This document shows positions 7,416 to 21,825 of a stretch of 64,000 nucleotides of DNA, piece after piece. Numbering within the stretch: the first letter of the stretch is position 1; each line of letters opens with the position of its first letter. Source of the stretch: an uncultured Pelagibacteraceae bacterium (lineage in GTDB: Bacteria; Pseudomonadota; Alphaproteobacteria; Pelagibacterales; Pelagibacteraceae). Under the pieces are notes generated by a model, which worked only from the letters and a program-made list of their open reading frames with translations, searched no databases and was not told the DNA's origin. The stretch lies in assembly GCA_902588975.1 (NCBI GenBank), contig CACIRJ010000004.1, positions 17,659 to 81,658 on the forward strand, written 5' to 3'. Made by a program: the position numbers and the translations under genes.

Positions 7416-7444
7416 TTAATATCAAATTAAATTAGTTTGTTGAA
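7416..7444 (-). promoter_or_regulatory. Putative proteorhodopsin promoter
   Basis: Minus-strand TTCAAC (7444-7439), 17-base spacer, TATTAA (7421-7416). Transcription would begin near 7409, giving a leader of about 75 bases that contains both inverted repeats. Match to consensus is modest, so this is a candidate only. Confidence 0.3.
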
Positions 7445-7465
7445 GACTTTTTGCCGCGTTATAAG
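7437..7465 (+). promoter_or_regulatory. Putative promoter of acyl-CoA synthetase gene
   Basis: Plus-strand TTGTTG (7437-7442), 17-base spacer, TATAAG (7460-7465), about 84 bases upstream of the synthetase ATG. Its -35 overlaps that of the divergent proteorhodopsin candidate, so the two promoters could not be occupied at once. Pattern-based call. Confidence 0.3.
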
Positions 7466-7548
7466 TGTTGATTTTATTGACTTTTTAAAATTAAATACAA
7501 CCTGTTGCATAAATTCAGTAGAAAAATGACACCAAATAGCAAATCAGA

Positions 7549-9444
7549 ATGATTAGAAATTACAAAGAAATTTACGACGAATCTCTAAAAAATCCTGAGG
7601 AATTTTGGCAGAAAGTTTCTGAAGATGTGTTTTGGTTTAAAAAACCAACTAAGATTTTAAAAAAAGATAACCCTCCTTTCTATAAATGGTTTGAAGATGG
7701 TGTAACAAATACATGCTACAACGCCTTAGACCTTCACATTGATCAAGGAAGGGGTGAAAAAACAGCTTTAATCTATGACAGTCCTATAACAAAAAGTAAA
7801 GCAAAGTTCACTTTCAAAGAATTAAAGGAAAAAGTTTCAAAATTTGCAGGCGCTTTAGATAAGCAAGGAGTTAAAAAAGGAGATCGTGTAATAATTTATA
7901 TGCCAATGATACCAGAAGCAGTAGTTGCGATGCTTGCATGCGGGAGAATTGGAGCAATTCACTCTGTTGTATTCGGCGGTTTTGCTTCAAATGAATTAGC
8001 TAGTAGGATTGATGATAGCAAAGCTAAAATTTTAATCACAGCATCATGTGGATTTGAGCCTGGAAGAACAGTTGAGTATAGACCACTTGTAGACGGAGCT
8101 TTAAAATTAGCAAAACACCAAGTTGAAAAGGTAATACTATTTCAGAGAAAAGATCACGAGGTAAAATTAAATAAACCATTAGAAATAAGCTGGGATGAAG
8201 CACTATCTGGAGCTAAAGATAAAGATTGTGTTGAGATGGGTGCTAATGATTATGCTTATATCCTTTATACTTCAGGGACCACAGGTATTCCTAAAGGAAT
8301 TGTTAGAGATATTGGTGGTCACATTGTTGCTCTTAAATGGACAATGAAAAATATTTATAACATTGATCAAGACGATGTATGGTGGTCAGCAAGTGATATT
8401 GGTTGGATAGTTGGACATTCCTATATTGTCTACGCTCCATTATTCAAAGGTTGTGCAACTCTCTTATTTGAGGGCAAACCTGTGGGTACTCCTGATGCTG
8501 GAGTATTTTGGAGAATAATATCAGAATATAAAATTAAATCTTTATTTACAGCCCCAACAGCATTTAGAGCAATAAAAAAAGAAGATCCGGATGGTAAGTT
8601 TTTTTCTAAATATGATTTAAGTTCATTTGAGTCATTATTTTTAGCGGGTGAAAGAGCAGACCCCGATACGATTAAATGGGCTGAGAATTTACTTAAAGTT
8701 CCTGTAATTGACCATTGGTGGCAAACTGAAACTAGTTGGGCGATAAGTTCAAACTGTACTGGAATTGAAATGCAAGAAACAAAATATGGATCCGCATGCA
8801 AAGCAGTTCCAGGTTATGATGTAAAAATAATTAAACCAGATCAAACAATAGCAAAACCAAATGAGATGGGAGATATTGTTGTTAAACTTCCATTGCCGCC
8901 AGGTACGTTCCCAACTTTGTGGAATGCAGACGAAAGATATAAAGAAAATTATATGTCAAATTATAATGGATATTATCAAACTTATGATGCAGGTCATATT
9001 GATGATGATGGATATATTTGGATTATGTCTAGAACAGATGACATAATAAATGTTGCAGGTCATAGACTTTCAACTGGTGCAATAGAAGAGGTTTTATCAG
9101 AACATCAATCTGTTGCTGAATGTGCAGTGATTGGAATAAAAGATCAGCTGAAAGGACAATTACCAATTGGTTTAATTGCTCTAAAAGCAGGAGTTACTAA
9201 GGATAATGAGACTATTTCAAAAGAGTGTGTGCAAATGGTTAGAGATAAAGTTGGACCTGTTGCAGCTTTTAAAATAGCAATTGTTGTTAAAAGATTACCA
9301 AAAACTAGATCTGGAAAAGTTCTAAGAGGAACAATTAGAAAGATTGCTGATAAAGAAGAATATAAAATGCCTGCAACAATTGATGATCCTGCTATCCTTG
9401 ATGAGATAAAAGAAGACTTAATAAATAGTAATATTTTAAAATAA
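7549..9444 (+). CDS. prpE: Propionyl-CoA / acetyl-CoA synthetase (PrpE-like)
   Basis: 631-residue AMP-forming acyl-CoA synthetase. The N-terminal ACS domain begins near residue 7 (EIYDESLKNPEEFW). The ATP/AMP motif TSGTTGIPKG is at 241-250, WWQTETSWAIS lies near the acyl pocket, and KTRSGKVLRG near the C-terminus carries the adenylation lysine (about Lys590), the residue usually controlled by acetylation. The sequence GWIVGHSYIVYAPL and the absence of an acetate-type pocket fit PrpE (propionyl-CoA synthetase) better than Acs, but activity on both acids is common. It converts the free acid, ATP and CoA to acyl-CoA in the cytosol. The next gene starts at its stop codon. Confidence 0.88.
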   Translation: MIRNYKEIYDESLKNPEEFWQKVSEDVFWFKKPTKILKKDNPPFYKWFEDGVTNTCYNALDLHIDQGRGEKTALIYDSPITKSKAKFTFKELKEKVSKFAGALDKQGVKKGDRVIIYMPMIPEAVVAMLACGRIGAIHSVVFGGFASNELASRIDDSKAKILITASCGFEPGRTVEYRPLVDGALKLAKHQVEKVILFQRKDHEVKLNKPLEISWDEALSGAKDKDCVEMGANDYAYILYTSGTTGIPKGIVRDIGGHIVALKWTMKNIYNIDQDDVWWSASDIGWIVGHSYIVYAPLFKGCATLLFEGKPVGTPDAGVFWRIISEYKIKSLFTAPTAFRAIKKEDPDGKFFSKYDLSSFESLFLAGERADPDTIKWAENLLKVPVIDHWWQTETSWAISSNCTGIEMQETKYGSACKAVPGYDVKIIKPDQTIAKPNEMGDIVVKLPLPPGTFPTLWNADERYKENYMSNYNGYYQTYDAGHIDDDGYIWIMSRTDDIINVAGHRLSTGAIEEVLSEHQSVAECAVIGIKDQLKGQLPIGLIALKAGVTKDNETISKECVQMVRDKVGPVAAFKIAIVVKRLPKTRSGKVLRGTIRKIADKEEYKMPATIDDPAILDEIKEDLINSNILK

Positions 9445-9776
9445 TGCTTAAGACATATCTTTTTTTAGTAGGGGCAATTATTTGTGAAGTATGTGGAACA
9501 ATGCTTCTTCCTGTTACTCAAAACTTTACAAAAGTAACACCAACCGTGTTTTTAGCAGTATTTTATTTATCTGCTTTTTATTTACTTACGTTTGTTGTTG
9601 ATAAATTACCAATTGCAATTGTTTATGGAACATGGAGTGGACTTGGTATTTTTACTATAGCAATATTGGGCTATATATTTTTTAAACAATCTTTAAGTTG
9701 GCAAGCTATATTGGGGATGTTTCTTATTGTAGTTGGAGTGACACTTGTAAATATGTATTCAAGTAAAACTATATAA
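9444..9776 (+). CDS. Small multidrug resistance (SMR/EmrE) family transporter
   Basis: 110 residues with four hydrophobic helices. The essential membrane Glu of the family is present at about residue 15 (GAIICEVCGT), followed by the helix 3 segment YGTWSGLGIFTIAILGYIFF that matches the conserved W-G-G region. These proteins work as antiparallel dimers exchanging protons for small cations such as quaternary amines or guanidinium. Substrate is unknown; a compatible-solute or guanidinium exporter is as possible as a drug pump. The start overlaps the acyl-CoA synthetase stop by 1 base, so both share a transcript. Confidence 0.88.
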   Translation: MLKTYLFLVGAIICEVCGTMLLPVTQNFTKVTPTVFLAVFYLSAFYLLTFVVDKLPIAIVYGTWSGLGIFTIAILGYIFFKQSLSWQAILGMFLIVVGVTLVNMYSSKTI

Positions 9777-9777
9777 C

Positions 9778-11088
9778 TTAATCAAATAATATTGGTTTAC
9801 CAGAAGGATCTCCTAAAATTTTATCTTCTTTCATTTTAATATCACCATTAATAATTGTATAAACTGGTGATCCTTTAAATTTGTAACCATCAAATGGACT
9901 CCATCCACATTTGCTATGAATATTTTCGTTTTTGATTTCAATTGTTCGATTCATATTTATTATTGTAAAGTCAGCATCATAATCTTTTTTGATAAATCCC
10001 TTATTTTTAATACCAAATACAGAAACTGGATTTTCACAAAGAAGTTTAATTAGCTGATCTAATGTAAGTTTTTTGTCATTCACATGATTTAGCATAACGG
10101 GTAATAATGTTTGGACGCCAGGCATACCAGATGGTGACTGTGGATATTCTTTTAATTTATTTTCTTTTAAATGCGGTGCATGATCTGAACCAATTGTATC
10201 ATTATAGTTATTTCGAATAGCGTACCACAATCTATCATAATGAGACTTGTCTCTCAAAGGAGGGTTCATCTGTGCAAATGTCCCAAGTTTGTCGTAACAA
10301 TCTGGTGCATATATTGTTAAATGTTGTGGAGTAATTTCAAAAGTTATATTGCCTTTATTTTGTGATAAAAAATCTACCTCTTGTTTTGTTGTAACATGCA
10401 ATATATGTGCTTTTTTATTAAGTCTTTTTGCAATCCTAACAATCCGTCTCGTAGATGACATTGCACATTCTTCATTTCTCCATACGGGATGAGTATGAAC
10501 ATTACCTTTTTCGATTAATTTTTTTCTTAAATTAATTATTTCTTCATCTTCAGAATGAACCGCAACTATTTTTGAAGTATTTTGAAAGACTTTTTCAATA
10601 TCTTCTTCTTTATCAACTAAAAGGTTTCCAGTTGACGATCCTGCAAAAAGTTTTACTCCACAACAACCATCTAAACCTTTAAGTTTAGCTAAATCAGACG
10701 AATTATCTGGAGTAGCTCCAAAATAAAAAGCATAATTTGAATACATCCTATTTTTAGCAAGACTTAACTTGTTATTGAATTCTTGCATATTTGCTGTGGG
10801 TGGGTTTGTATTTGGCATCTCAAAAACACTTGTAATACCTCCAGCAATAGCTGCTTTACTACCAGTATGTAAGTCCTCTGCATTAGTTGATCCAGGCTCA
10901 CGGAAATGAACTTGAGTATCCATGCAACCGGGTAGAACTAGTAAATTGCTTGAATCAATAGTTTCTTTGCTTTGTTCGTCACTTAAATCACCAATATTTG
11001 TGATTTTTCCATTTTGAATACCAATGTTAGTTTTATTGAGTTTTCCATCAATATAACACTCACCATTCTTTATTATAAGATCTAACAT
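9778..11088 (-). CDS. pyrC: Dihydroorotase, class I (AllB/PyrC-type amidohydrolase)
   Basis: 436 residues. Metal-binding motif DTQVHFREPG near residue 57 (HxR type), candidate carboxylated Lys in GVKLFAGSSTG, His residues in AVHSED and HILHVTT, and the catalytic SDHAPH near residue 300 define a dihydroorotase-like cyclic amidohydrolase. It closes carbamoyl-aspartate to dihydroorotate in pyrimidine synthesis, the pathway fed by carAB also in this window. The NPPT stretch and GMPGVQTLLPVML also match class I dihydroorotases. Allantoinase is the main alternative, and no other allantoin gene is nearby. It converges on the SMR gene with a 1-base gap. Confidence 0.88.
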   Translation of the reverse strand: MLDLIIKNGECYIDGKLNKTNIGIQNGKITNIGDLSDEQSKETIDSSNLLVLPGCMDTQVHFREPGSTNAEDLHTGSKAAIAGGITSVFEMPNTNPPTANMQEFNNKLSLAKNRMYSNYAFYFGATPDNSSDLAKLKGLDGCCGVKLFAGSSTGNLLVDKEEDIEKVFQNTSKIVAVHSEDEEIINLRKKLIEKGNVHTHPVWRNEECAMSSTRRIVRIAKRLNKKAHILHVTTKQEVDFLSQNKGNITFEITPQHLTIYAPDCYDKLGTFAQMNPPLRDKSHYDRLWYAIRNNYNDTIGSDHAPHLKENKLKEYPQSPSGMPGVQTLLPVMLNHVNDKKLTLDQLIKLLCENPVSVFGIKNKGFIKKDYDADFTIINMNRTIEIKNENIHSKCGWSPFDGYKFKGSPVYTIINGDIKMKEDKILGDPSGKPILFD

Positions 11089-11131
11089 TTTATGAAATCG
11101 TTACTATATTATTCTTAAGTATCTATCAATA

Positions 11132-12025
11132 ATGAAAAAAAATAATGTTTATATCTTAGAGGACAGAGGACTTTTATATGTCTCAGGTGAAGACTGTAAA
11201 GAGTTCCTTCAAAATATAGTTACAAATAATATCAACAATGTAGATGAAAAAAATTCATGTTATTCAGCTTTACTTACTCCACAGGGAAAATATTTGTATG
11301 ACTTCAATATATTAAAACATAAGTCTGGATATTTTTTAGATTGTGAGAAAAAAAATATAGATAATTTATTTAAACAATTAAATTTATATAAACTTAGATC
11401 AAAGGTAGAAATTTTAAATCTAAGTAATGAATTTGTAATTGCAGTTATTAGTAAAGAAAAATTTTTAGATATGGAAAATTCAAGTTCTATTGCTGGATGT
11501 ACAATTAAATTTAGAGAGGATAGTATTTTTTTAGATCCTAGAGACATAAAACTTGGAGCAAGAATAGTAACCAATTTAGAAAAATTATATTTATCATTAA
11601 AAAAACTTGGGCTCCAAAGTGCGGATAAAAATGAATATTACAAATTAAGTCATGAAATTGGTATTCCACAAAATAATACAGAAAGACTTCAAAATAAACT
11701 TTTTGGTATCGAGTGTAACTTTGATGAATTAAATGCGATAGATTTTAAAAAAGGTTGTTACGTAGGCCAAGAAAACACTGCAAGAATTAAGTTAAAAGAT
11801 AAATTGAGTAAACGTCTTCTTCCAATTGAGGTAATAGAAGGCAATTTAGAAAATGAAATTATATCAGATGATAAAGATGAAATAGGAAAAGTATTAATAA
11901 ATGATAATTATCCTTTTGCTATTATCAAAGTTAAGAACGAAAAATTTGATTTTGGCAAAATTTTTAATTGTGGTTCTGCTAAAGTTAAAATTAAGAAACC
12001 TGACTGGCTACAAATTACTCGATAA
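11132..12025 (+). CDS. ygfZ: Folate-binding protein YgfZ (Fe-S cluster maintenance)
   Basis: 297-residue GcvT-fold protein. The signature KKGCYVGQE, with the conserved Cys near residue 210, identifies YgfZ/IBA57, a tetrahydrofolate-dependent protein that supports assembly or repair of certain 4Fe-4S enzymes. The N-terminal LLYVSGEDCKEFLQNIVTNN matches the family's opening strand-helix. It is divergent from the dihydroorotase gene and overlaps the convergent MazG-like gene by 11 bases at its 3' end. Confidence 0.92.
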   Translation: MKKNNVYILEDRGLLYVSGEDCKEFLQNIVTNNINNVDEKNSCYSALLTPQGKYLYDFNILKHKSGYFLDCEKKNIDNLFKQLNLYKLRSKVEILNLSNEFVIAVISKEKFLDMENSSSIAGCTIKFREDSIFLDPRDIKLGARIVTNLEKLYLSLKKLGLQSADKNEYYKLSHEIGIPQNNTERLQNKLFGIECNFDELNAIDFKKGCYVGQENTARIKLKDKLSKRLLPIEVIEGNLENEIISDDKDEIGKVLINDNYPFAIIKVKNEKFDFGKIFNCGSAKVKIKKPDWLQITR

Positions 12026-12386
12026 ATTTAGACAAATCAGGTTTAAAATAGTTTGGACCTTTCATAACTTTACCCTGATCATTATAAATAGGTTTGCCAT
12101 CATTTCCTAGCTTGCTCATATTTGAATTTTGAACCTCTTCAAAACAAGCATCTAAATTAATACCAAAAGCATGCCCAGCACCATACGTAACATATAATAT
12201 ATCAGTCAAAGCATCTGCAACCTCCAAAAGATCATTATTGTCTAAAGCCTTTTTAAATTCATCCAATTCTTCTTTAATCAAATTGTACCTGAGTATATTA
12301 ATTTTTTCAGAACTGAAAGATGGCTTTGATTTAACTTCTTGCCCAAAAGTCTTCATAAAATTTTTTACTTTTTGAAAATTTGTCAT
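12015..12386 (-). CDS. MazG/PRA-PH-like nucleoside triphosphate pyrophosphohydrolase
   Basis: 123-residue all-helical protein. The metal-binding pattern of the superfamily is visible: LIKEELDEFKKAL (ExxE) in one helix and LLEVADALTDILYVTYG (ExxxD) in the next. The tail GNDGKPIYNDQGKVMKGPNYFKPDL is typical of the phosphoribosyl-ATP-pyrophosphohydrolase-like house-cleaning enzymes (DR2231/MazG-like). It probably hydrolyses a non-canonical or excess NTP to NMP plus pyrophosphate. It is not the histidine-pathway HisE, because no his gene is near. Its 3' end overlaps ygfZ. Confidence 0.85.
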   Translation of the reverse strand: MTNFQKVKNFMKTFGQEVKSKPSFSSEKINILRYNLIKEELDEFKKALDNNDLLEVADALTDILYVTYGAGHAFGINLDACFEEVQNSNMSKLGNDGKPIYNDQGKVMKGPNYFKPDLSKFIE

Positions 12387-12447
12387 TTTACTCCTGTAAG
12401 ATTAATAAAAACTAGTATATAAATTATTCGGTTAATTTTTCAAACAA

Positions 12448-13836
12448 ATGAAAACAAGAAAAGAATTTGACAGCATAGGTGGTATAAAAGTACCAAATGA
12501 TAAATATTGGGGTGCATCAACTGAAAGATCAAAAAAATTTTTTAATATCGGTAAAATATTTGTTCCAGAATCAATTATAAAATCTATTGCAATTATTAAG
12601 CGAAGTGCTGCTATAGTTCATCAAAAAGATGGATTAATTTCATCCAAAATTTCAAGAGCAATAATTAAAGCTTCAAATGAAGTTATAGGTGGTAAAATGA
12701 ACCAAAATTTTCCTCTTAAGGTTTGGCAAACAGGCTCTGGTACACAAACAAATATGAATGTTAATGAAGTAATTGCAAATCGAGCCATAGAAATCATGAA
12801 GGGTAAAAAGGGATCAAAGAAACCCGTTCACCCAAATGATCATGTTAATAAATCACAATCAACTAATGATGTTTTTCCAACTGCAATGCATATTTCAATT
12901 GCAACTGAAACGATTAATAAACTATTACCAAGTTTAAAATTATTAGAGTATTCATTGGCAAAAAAGAGCAAAGAATTTAAAAAGATAGTAAAAATTGGTA
13001 GAACACACTTGCAAGATGCTACTCCACTTTCACTAGGTCAAGAATTTTCTGGATATCGCGAACAAGTAAAAAAAAGTATACAAAGAATAAAGTATTGTCT
13101 GAATGATATTTATTTTTTGGCTCAGGGTGGGACCGCTGTTGGAACAGGAATAAATTCTAGTAGAAATTTTGATAAAAAGATAATCAAAGAAATAAAAAAA
13201 TTTTGTAGAGTAAATTTTAAACCTGCTCCAAATAAATTTTCTGAATTAGCGGCTCATGACGCAATAGTAAATTTTTCTGGATCCTTGAATTCATGTGCAG
13301 TTGCTTTAATGAAGATTTCAAATGATATAAGATTTTTAGGATCGGGACCTAGAGCGGGCTATGGAGAACTTTTGCTTCCAGAAAATGAACCTGGGTCTTC
13401 TATTATGCCTGGAAAGGTTAATCCAACGCAATGTGAGGCGGTCACAATGGTTTGCGCCAAAGTTATTGGAAACCATACTGGTATTACTGTTGCAGGTAGT
13501 CATGGACATTTTGAATTAAATGTCTTCAAACCTTTAATATCTTATAACATCTTACAATCTATTGACATTTTAGGAGATAGCGTAAAAAACTTTAGTCTCT
13601 ACTGTGTTAAAGGAATAAAAGCCAATAAAAAAAAAATTAAAGAACACTTGGATAACTCATTGATGCTTGTAACAGCCTTAGCTCCCAAAATTGGTTACGA
13701 TAACGCAGCAAAAATTGCAAAAAGTGCACTGAAAAATAATACAAAACTTAAAGATGAAGCTATTAAATCAGGTTTAATTAAAGAGAAGGATTATGATTTA
13801 CTAGTTAATCCATTAAAAATGATCAGCCCAAGCTAA
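12448..13836 (+). CDS. fumC: Fumarate hydratase class II
   Basis: 462 residues, normal length for the iron-free class II fumarase that interconverts fumarate and malate in the TCA cycle. The superfamily signature GSSIMPGKVN is at residues 316-325, and the substrate-binding stretches SGTQTNMNVNEV and HPNDHVNKSQSTND are intact. GRTHLQDATPLSLGQE carries the catalytic His. It stands alone on the plus strand, and its last 4 bases overlap the convergent AsmA-like gene. Confidence 0.97.
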   Translation: MKTRKEFDSIGGIKVPNDKYWGASTERSKKFFNIGKIFVPESIIKSIAIIKRSAAIVHQKDGLISSKISRAIIKASNEVIGGKMNQNFPLKVWQTGSGTQTNMNVNEVIANRAIEIMKGKKGSKKPVHPNDHVNKSQSTNDVFPTAMHISIATETINKLLPSLKLLEYSLAKKSKEFKKIVKIGRTHLQDATPLSLGQEFSGYREQVKKSIQRIKYCLNDIYFLAQGGTAVGTGINSSRNFDKKIIKEIKKFCRVNFKPAPNKFSELAAHDAIVNFSGSLNSCAVALMKISNDIRFLGSGPRAGYGELLLPENEPGSSIMPGKVNPTQCEAVTMVCAKVIGNHTGITVAGSHGHFELNVFKPLISYNILQSIDILGDSVKNFSLYCVKGIKANKKKIKEHLDNSLMLVTALAPKIGYDNAAKIAKSALKNNTKLKDEAIKSGLIKEKDYDLLVNPLKMISPS

Positions 13837-15206
13837 TTAATAATTTTTCTTATATGTGATCTCAAGTTTTGAATATTTTTAACTTCAAAAAATTGATCTT
13901 GTAATTCTTTTTTTTCAAGATTATTTACTCTAATATTAGAAATTGAAAAATTGGTATCGCCTATATTTTTTTCTGCATCAAAGTATAAATTTTTAATTTT
14001 TTTTACTACTTTTGAACTTACTTGAAAAACTTTAGCAAATTCAATATGATTTTCAATATACAGATGATTTTTTGAAAAAAATTTAATATCTCCTTGATCA
14101 CTTATGTATTTAATTTCTGTGTTCATTTTACCAATTTTATCTAAATTAAAATATGCTTTTTGAGATTTTATTTTTTTTTCGTTAATTACAAAATCTATCT
14201 CACCACTTTTTATTAACTTGTTATTTAGATCTTTAAATTTTATTTTAAAAATACCATTTAAATTACCTATGTATTTTTCATCATATAAGAATAAATTTAA
14301 TAAAATATTATCAATTATTTTTTCTACTTTTTTATTTTTAACAGTAAGTTCACCATTTAAATAAAATGGATTAAGATTAATATCACTATATATATTAAAA
14401 TTAGTTTTATCTAATGTTGGAGATTTAATATTAATTGTATTATTATCAAAAATTATATCATATTTTAATTTGTCTTGAATATATTCTATTTCTGTTTGAT
14501 TAATAAATTGTTTTGAATTTCTATATTTAAATGTGTTTTTAATTAATATATTTGGATTAGATATATCTATGTTGTGAGTACTAACATTTGGGGTGTTGTA
14601 ACTTCTTTTCCAATCAGATTTAAATTTTAATCCAAAAATCTCTCCATCTATGATAAAGTTTTTAATTTTAGCTTTATTATTTATTTTATAATTAATTTTT
14701 TTAATTGGGGAAATTATAATTACATCTTCATTTTTATTTTTAATGAATATTTTACAATTATTAAATATAATTGGGTTATTAATACTTTCGTATAAATGTT
14801 TCCTTATTTCTATTAAGTCAGATAATTGAAATTCTAAATTTGAATTTGAGATTTCGATAGAGATAAAATTATTAAATGATCTCAAAAATATATCTCTGAG
14901 GGAAATGAATATCTTCAAATTAGGTACGTTTATTAAAATTTTGCTCTCTTTTTCTTTCGGATTTAACAAATTAAGTGAGGCATTTTCTATCAATAAGTGA
15001 GGCTTTGGAAATGGCTTATATGAAACATTTCCTGAAGAATTTAAATATAATTTAAAATTTTTGTAAAAATTTTTTTCTATTATTGCAACTTTACTTTTAT
15101 AATTAAATAAAACTGGTAAAGATAAAATTGTTAATGAGGAAAAAATTATAAAAATAGCTATTAAGATTAAAGAGAAAGTTATTTTATTTTGCTTTATTTT
15201 ATTCAT
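13833..15206 (-). CDS. AsmA-like envelope protein
   Basis: 457 residues with one N-terminal membrane anchor (about residues 10-32) followed by a long, Asn/Lys-rich, beta-strand-rich periplasmic region. The pattern FKLYLNSSGNVSYKPFPKPHLLIENASL near residue 50 (a strand with a short domain opening on the membrane-proximal end) is the AsmA-family start, and the C-terminal half (about 270-430) repeats DUF-AsmA-type strands. AsmA-like proteins are thought to bridge inner and outer membranes and carry phospholipids. The sequence is very divergent and AT-driven, so the family call is moderate. It is divergent from uvrD by about 30 bases. Confidence 0.65.
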   Translation of the reverse strand: MNKIKQNKITFSLILIAIFIIFSSLTILSLPVLFNYKSKVAIIEKNFYKNFKLYLNSSGNVSYKPFPKPHLLIENASLNLLNPKEKESKILINVPNLKIFISLRDIFLRSFNNFISIEISNSNLEFQLSDLIEIRKHLYESINNPIIFNNCKIFIKNKNEDVIIISPIKKINYKINNKAKIKNFIIDGEIFGLKFKSDWKRSYNTPNVSTHNIDISNPNILIKNTFKYRNSKQFINQTEIEYIQDKLKYDIIFDNNTINIKSPTLDKTNFNIYSDINLNPFYLNGELTVKNKKVEKIIDNILLNLFLYDEKYIGNLNGIFKIKFKDLNNKLIKSGEIDFVINEKKIKSQKAYFNLDKIGKMNTEIKYISDQGDIKFFSKNHLYIENHIEFAKVFQVSSKVVKKIKNLYFDAEKNIGDTNFSISNIRVNNLEKKELQDQFFEVKNIQNLRSHIRKIIN

Positions 15207-15237
15207 TAAAATAAAAAGTTTTATACAATAAAAAACA

Positions 15238-17258
15238 ATGTTAAATAATGATTATTTGTTAAATTTAAACGAAAAGCAACAAGAAGCAGTGCTGCATTTG
15301 AAAGGTCCACTGCTTATCGTTGCGGGGGCTGGATCAGGTAAAACAAAGGTTCTTACTTCTAGAATTGCCCATATAATTAGAAGTCATAAGGCATTTTCAA
15401 ATCAAATACTCGCAGTAACTTTTACTAATAAGGCTGCAAAAGAAATGCAGATTAGAGTATCAAAGCTTTTAAGAAAAGAAGCAACAGGATTACCATGGCT
15501 TGGAACATTTCACTCTGTAAGCGCAAAAATTTTAAGAAAACACGCTGATGCGGTTGGTTTAAAATCTAATTTTACCATCATAGATCAAGATGACCAAGTA
15601 AGGTTGATAAAGAATATTTGTAAAGCTGAAAATATAGATGTAAAAAAAATATCACCTAAATATATATTAGCAATCATTGATAAATGGAAAAATAAAGGTT
15701 TTTACCCTGATGAGGTAATTTTAAAAAAAAGGGAAACTTTAGAAAAAAACTTTTTAAATATTTATAAAATTTACCAACAGAAACTCATTGATTTAAATTC
15801 TGCTGATTTCAGTGATTTAATTTTACACACACTAAAAATTTTTATAAATTATCAAGATATACTTTCGATTTATTCTAGAAAATTTAAATATATTTTAGTT
15901 GATGAATATCAAGATACCAATTTTATACAAAGTGAATGGCTTAAATATTTGTCTTCAACAAACAAAAATTTATGTTGTGTTGGAGATGATGATCAATCAA
16001 TTTACAGTTGGAGAGGTGCTGAAATTAAAAATTTTTTGGAGTTCGATAAAACATACAAAAATACAAAAATAATTAGATTAGAAAAAAATTATAGATCAAC
16101 TCAGAATATTTTAAACGTAGCATCAAAATTAATAGAAAATAATCAAAATAGAGTTGGAAAGACTTTATATACAAATCAAGAAGATGGAGAGCTCATTACT
16201 TTAGACTGTTTTAGGAATGTTAAAGATGAAGCTATTGAAATAAGCTCTACGATAGAAAATTATAAAAAAAAAAATTCATTAAATGAAATGGCTATTCTAG
16301 TAAGAGCCATATTTCAAACAAGAGAATTCGAGGAGAGATTTTTAAAAGTTGGAATTCCTTACAGGATAATTGGTGGTATCAAATTCTATGAGAGGGCAGA
16401 AATAAAAGATTGTGTAGCTTATTTGAGATGCATACATCAGCCAATGGACGATTTATCTTTTGAAAGGATAATTAATGTTCCAAAAAGATCTGTCGGAGAT
16501 ACGACTATGAAGAACATAACAGATTTTGCAAAAAAAAATTCTTGTTCACTAGAAATAGCATCAAAAAAATTAATCGAGCTTAATGAAATCAAACCAAAAA
16601 CTAAGGTCGGTTTGAGCTCACTTTTAAACTTATTGGAAAGATGGAGACATGAATTAAAGAAAAAAATTAATCACAATAAGCTTTTGCAGATAGTTTTAGA
16701 TGAGTCAGGATATAGTGAAATGTTAAAAAATAAAAAAGATTTAGAAAATGAAAATAGACTAGAGAATATTAAAGAATTGTTAAGCGCTATGAAAGAATTT
16801 GATAATTTGGAGTCTTTTTTAGAGCATGTAGCTCTAGCGACTTCTCTAGATCAAGATTGGGAAAGTGAAAAGGTTAATTTAATGACTTTACATGCTTCTA
16901 AAGGTTTGGAATTTAATATTGTTTACCTACCAGGTTGGGAAGAGGGTTTGTTTCCTCATCAAAAAAGCATAGAGGAAAAGGGAGAAAGTGGTCTAGAAGA
17001 AGAAAGAAGACTGGCATACGTTGGTATAACTAGAGCCAAAAAGATTGCAAAAATATCCTTCTCTATGAATAGATTTTATCAAGGAGACTGGATGGATAGT
17101 ATAGCATCAAGATTTGTTGATGAGCTTCCAGATGAGTTTATTAAAAAAAATAATAGTTTTATTGAAGAAGAGGAAAGTGATTTTGAATTCAATCAAGATA
17201 TAGATTTTGACACTGAGATCAGAAGTCCTGGTTGGCTAAGATATCAAAAAAAATTAAA

Positions 17259-17262
<4 letters not shown>
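15238..17262 (+). CDS. uvrD: UvrD/PcrA-family DNA helicase
   Basis: 674-residue superfamily 1A 3'-5' helicase. Motif Q LNEKQQEAV, Walker A AGAGSGKT at 29-36, Ia FTNKAAKEM, II VDEYQDTN, III GDDDQSIYSWRGA, IV LEKNYRST, V LMTLHASKGLEF and VI YVGITRAKK are all intact. It unwinds nicked DNA in nucleotide-excision and mismatch repair; uvrB and uvrC occur later in this window. Slightly shorter than E. coli UvrD (720), with an acidic C-terminus (IEEEESDFEF). Its TGA stop overlaps the GTG start of the next gene. Confidence 0.95.
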
Positions 17263-21787
<4,525 letters not shown>

Positions 21788-21825
21788 CTAATACTTTTAT
21801 CAGATAAATTTAAAAACTCTAACTT

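Noticed and set aside
7099..7419. 106-codon plus-strand ORF antisense to proteorhodopsin
   Set aside because: It mirrors the signal peptide and helices of proteorhodopsin on the opposite strand, and its composition follows the sense codons. Shadow frame.
8430..8801. 123-codon minus-strand ORF inside the acyl-CoA synthetase
   Set aside because: Antisense to a strongly conserved catalytic domain; no family resemblance.
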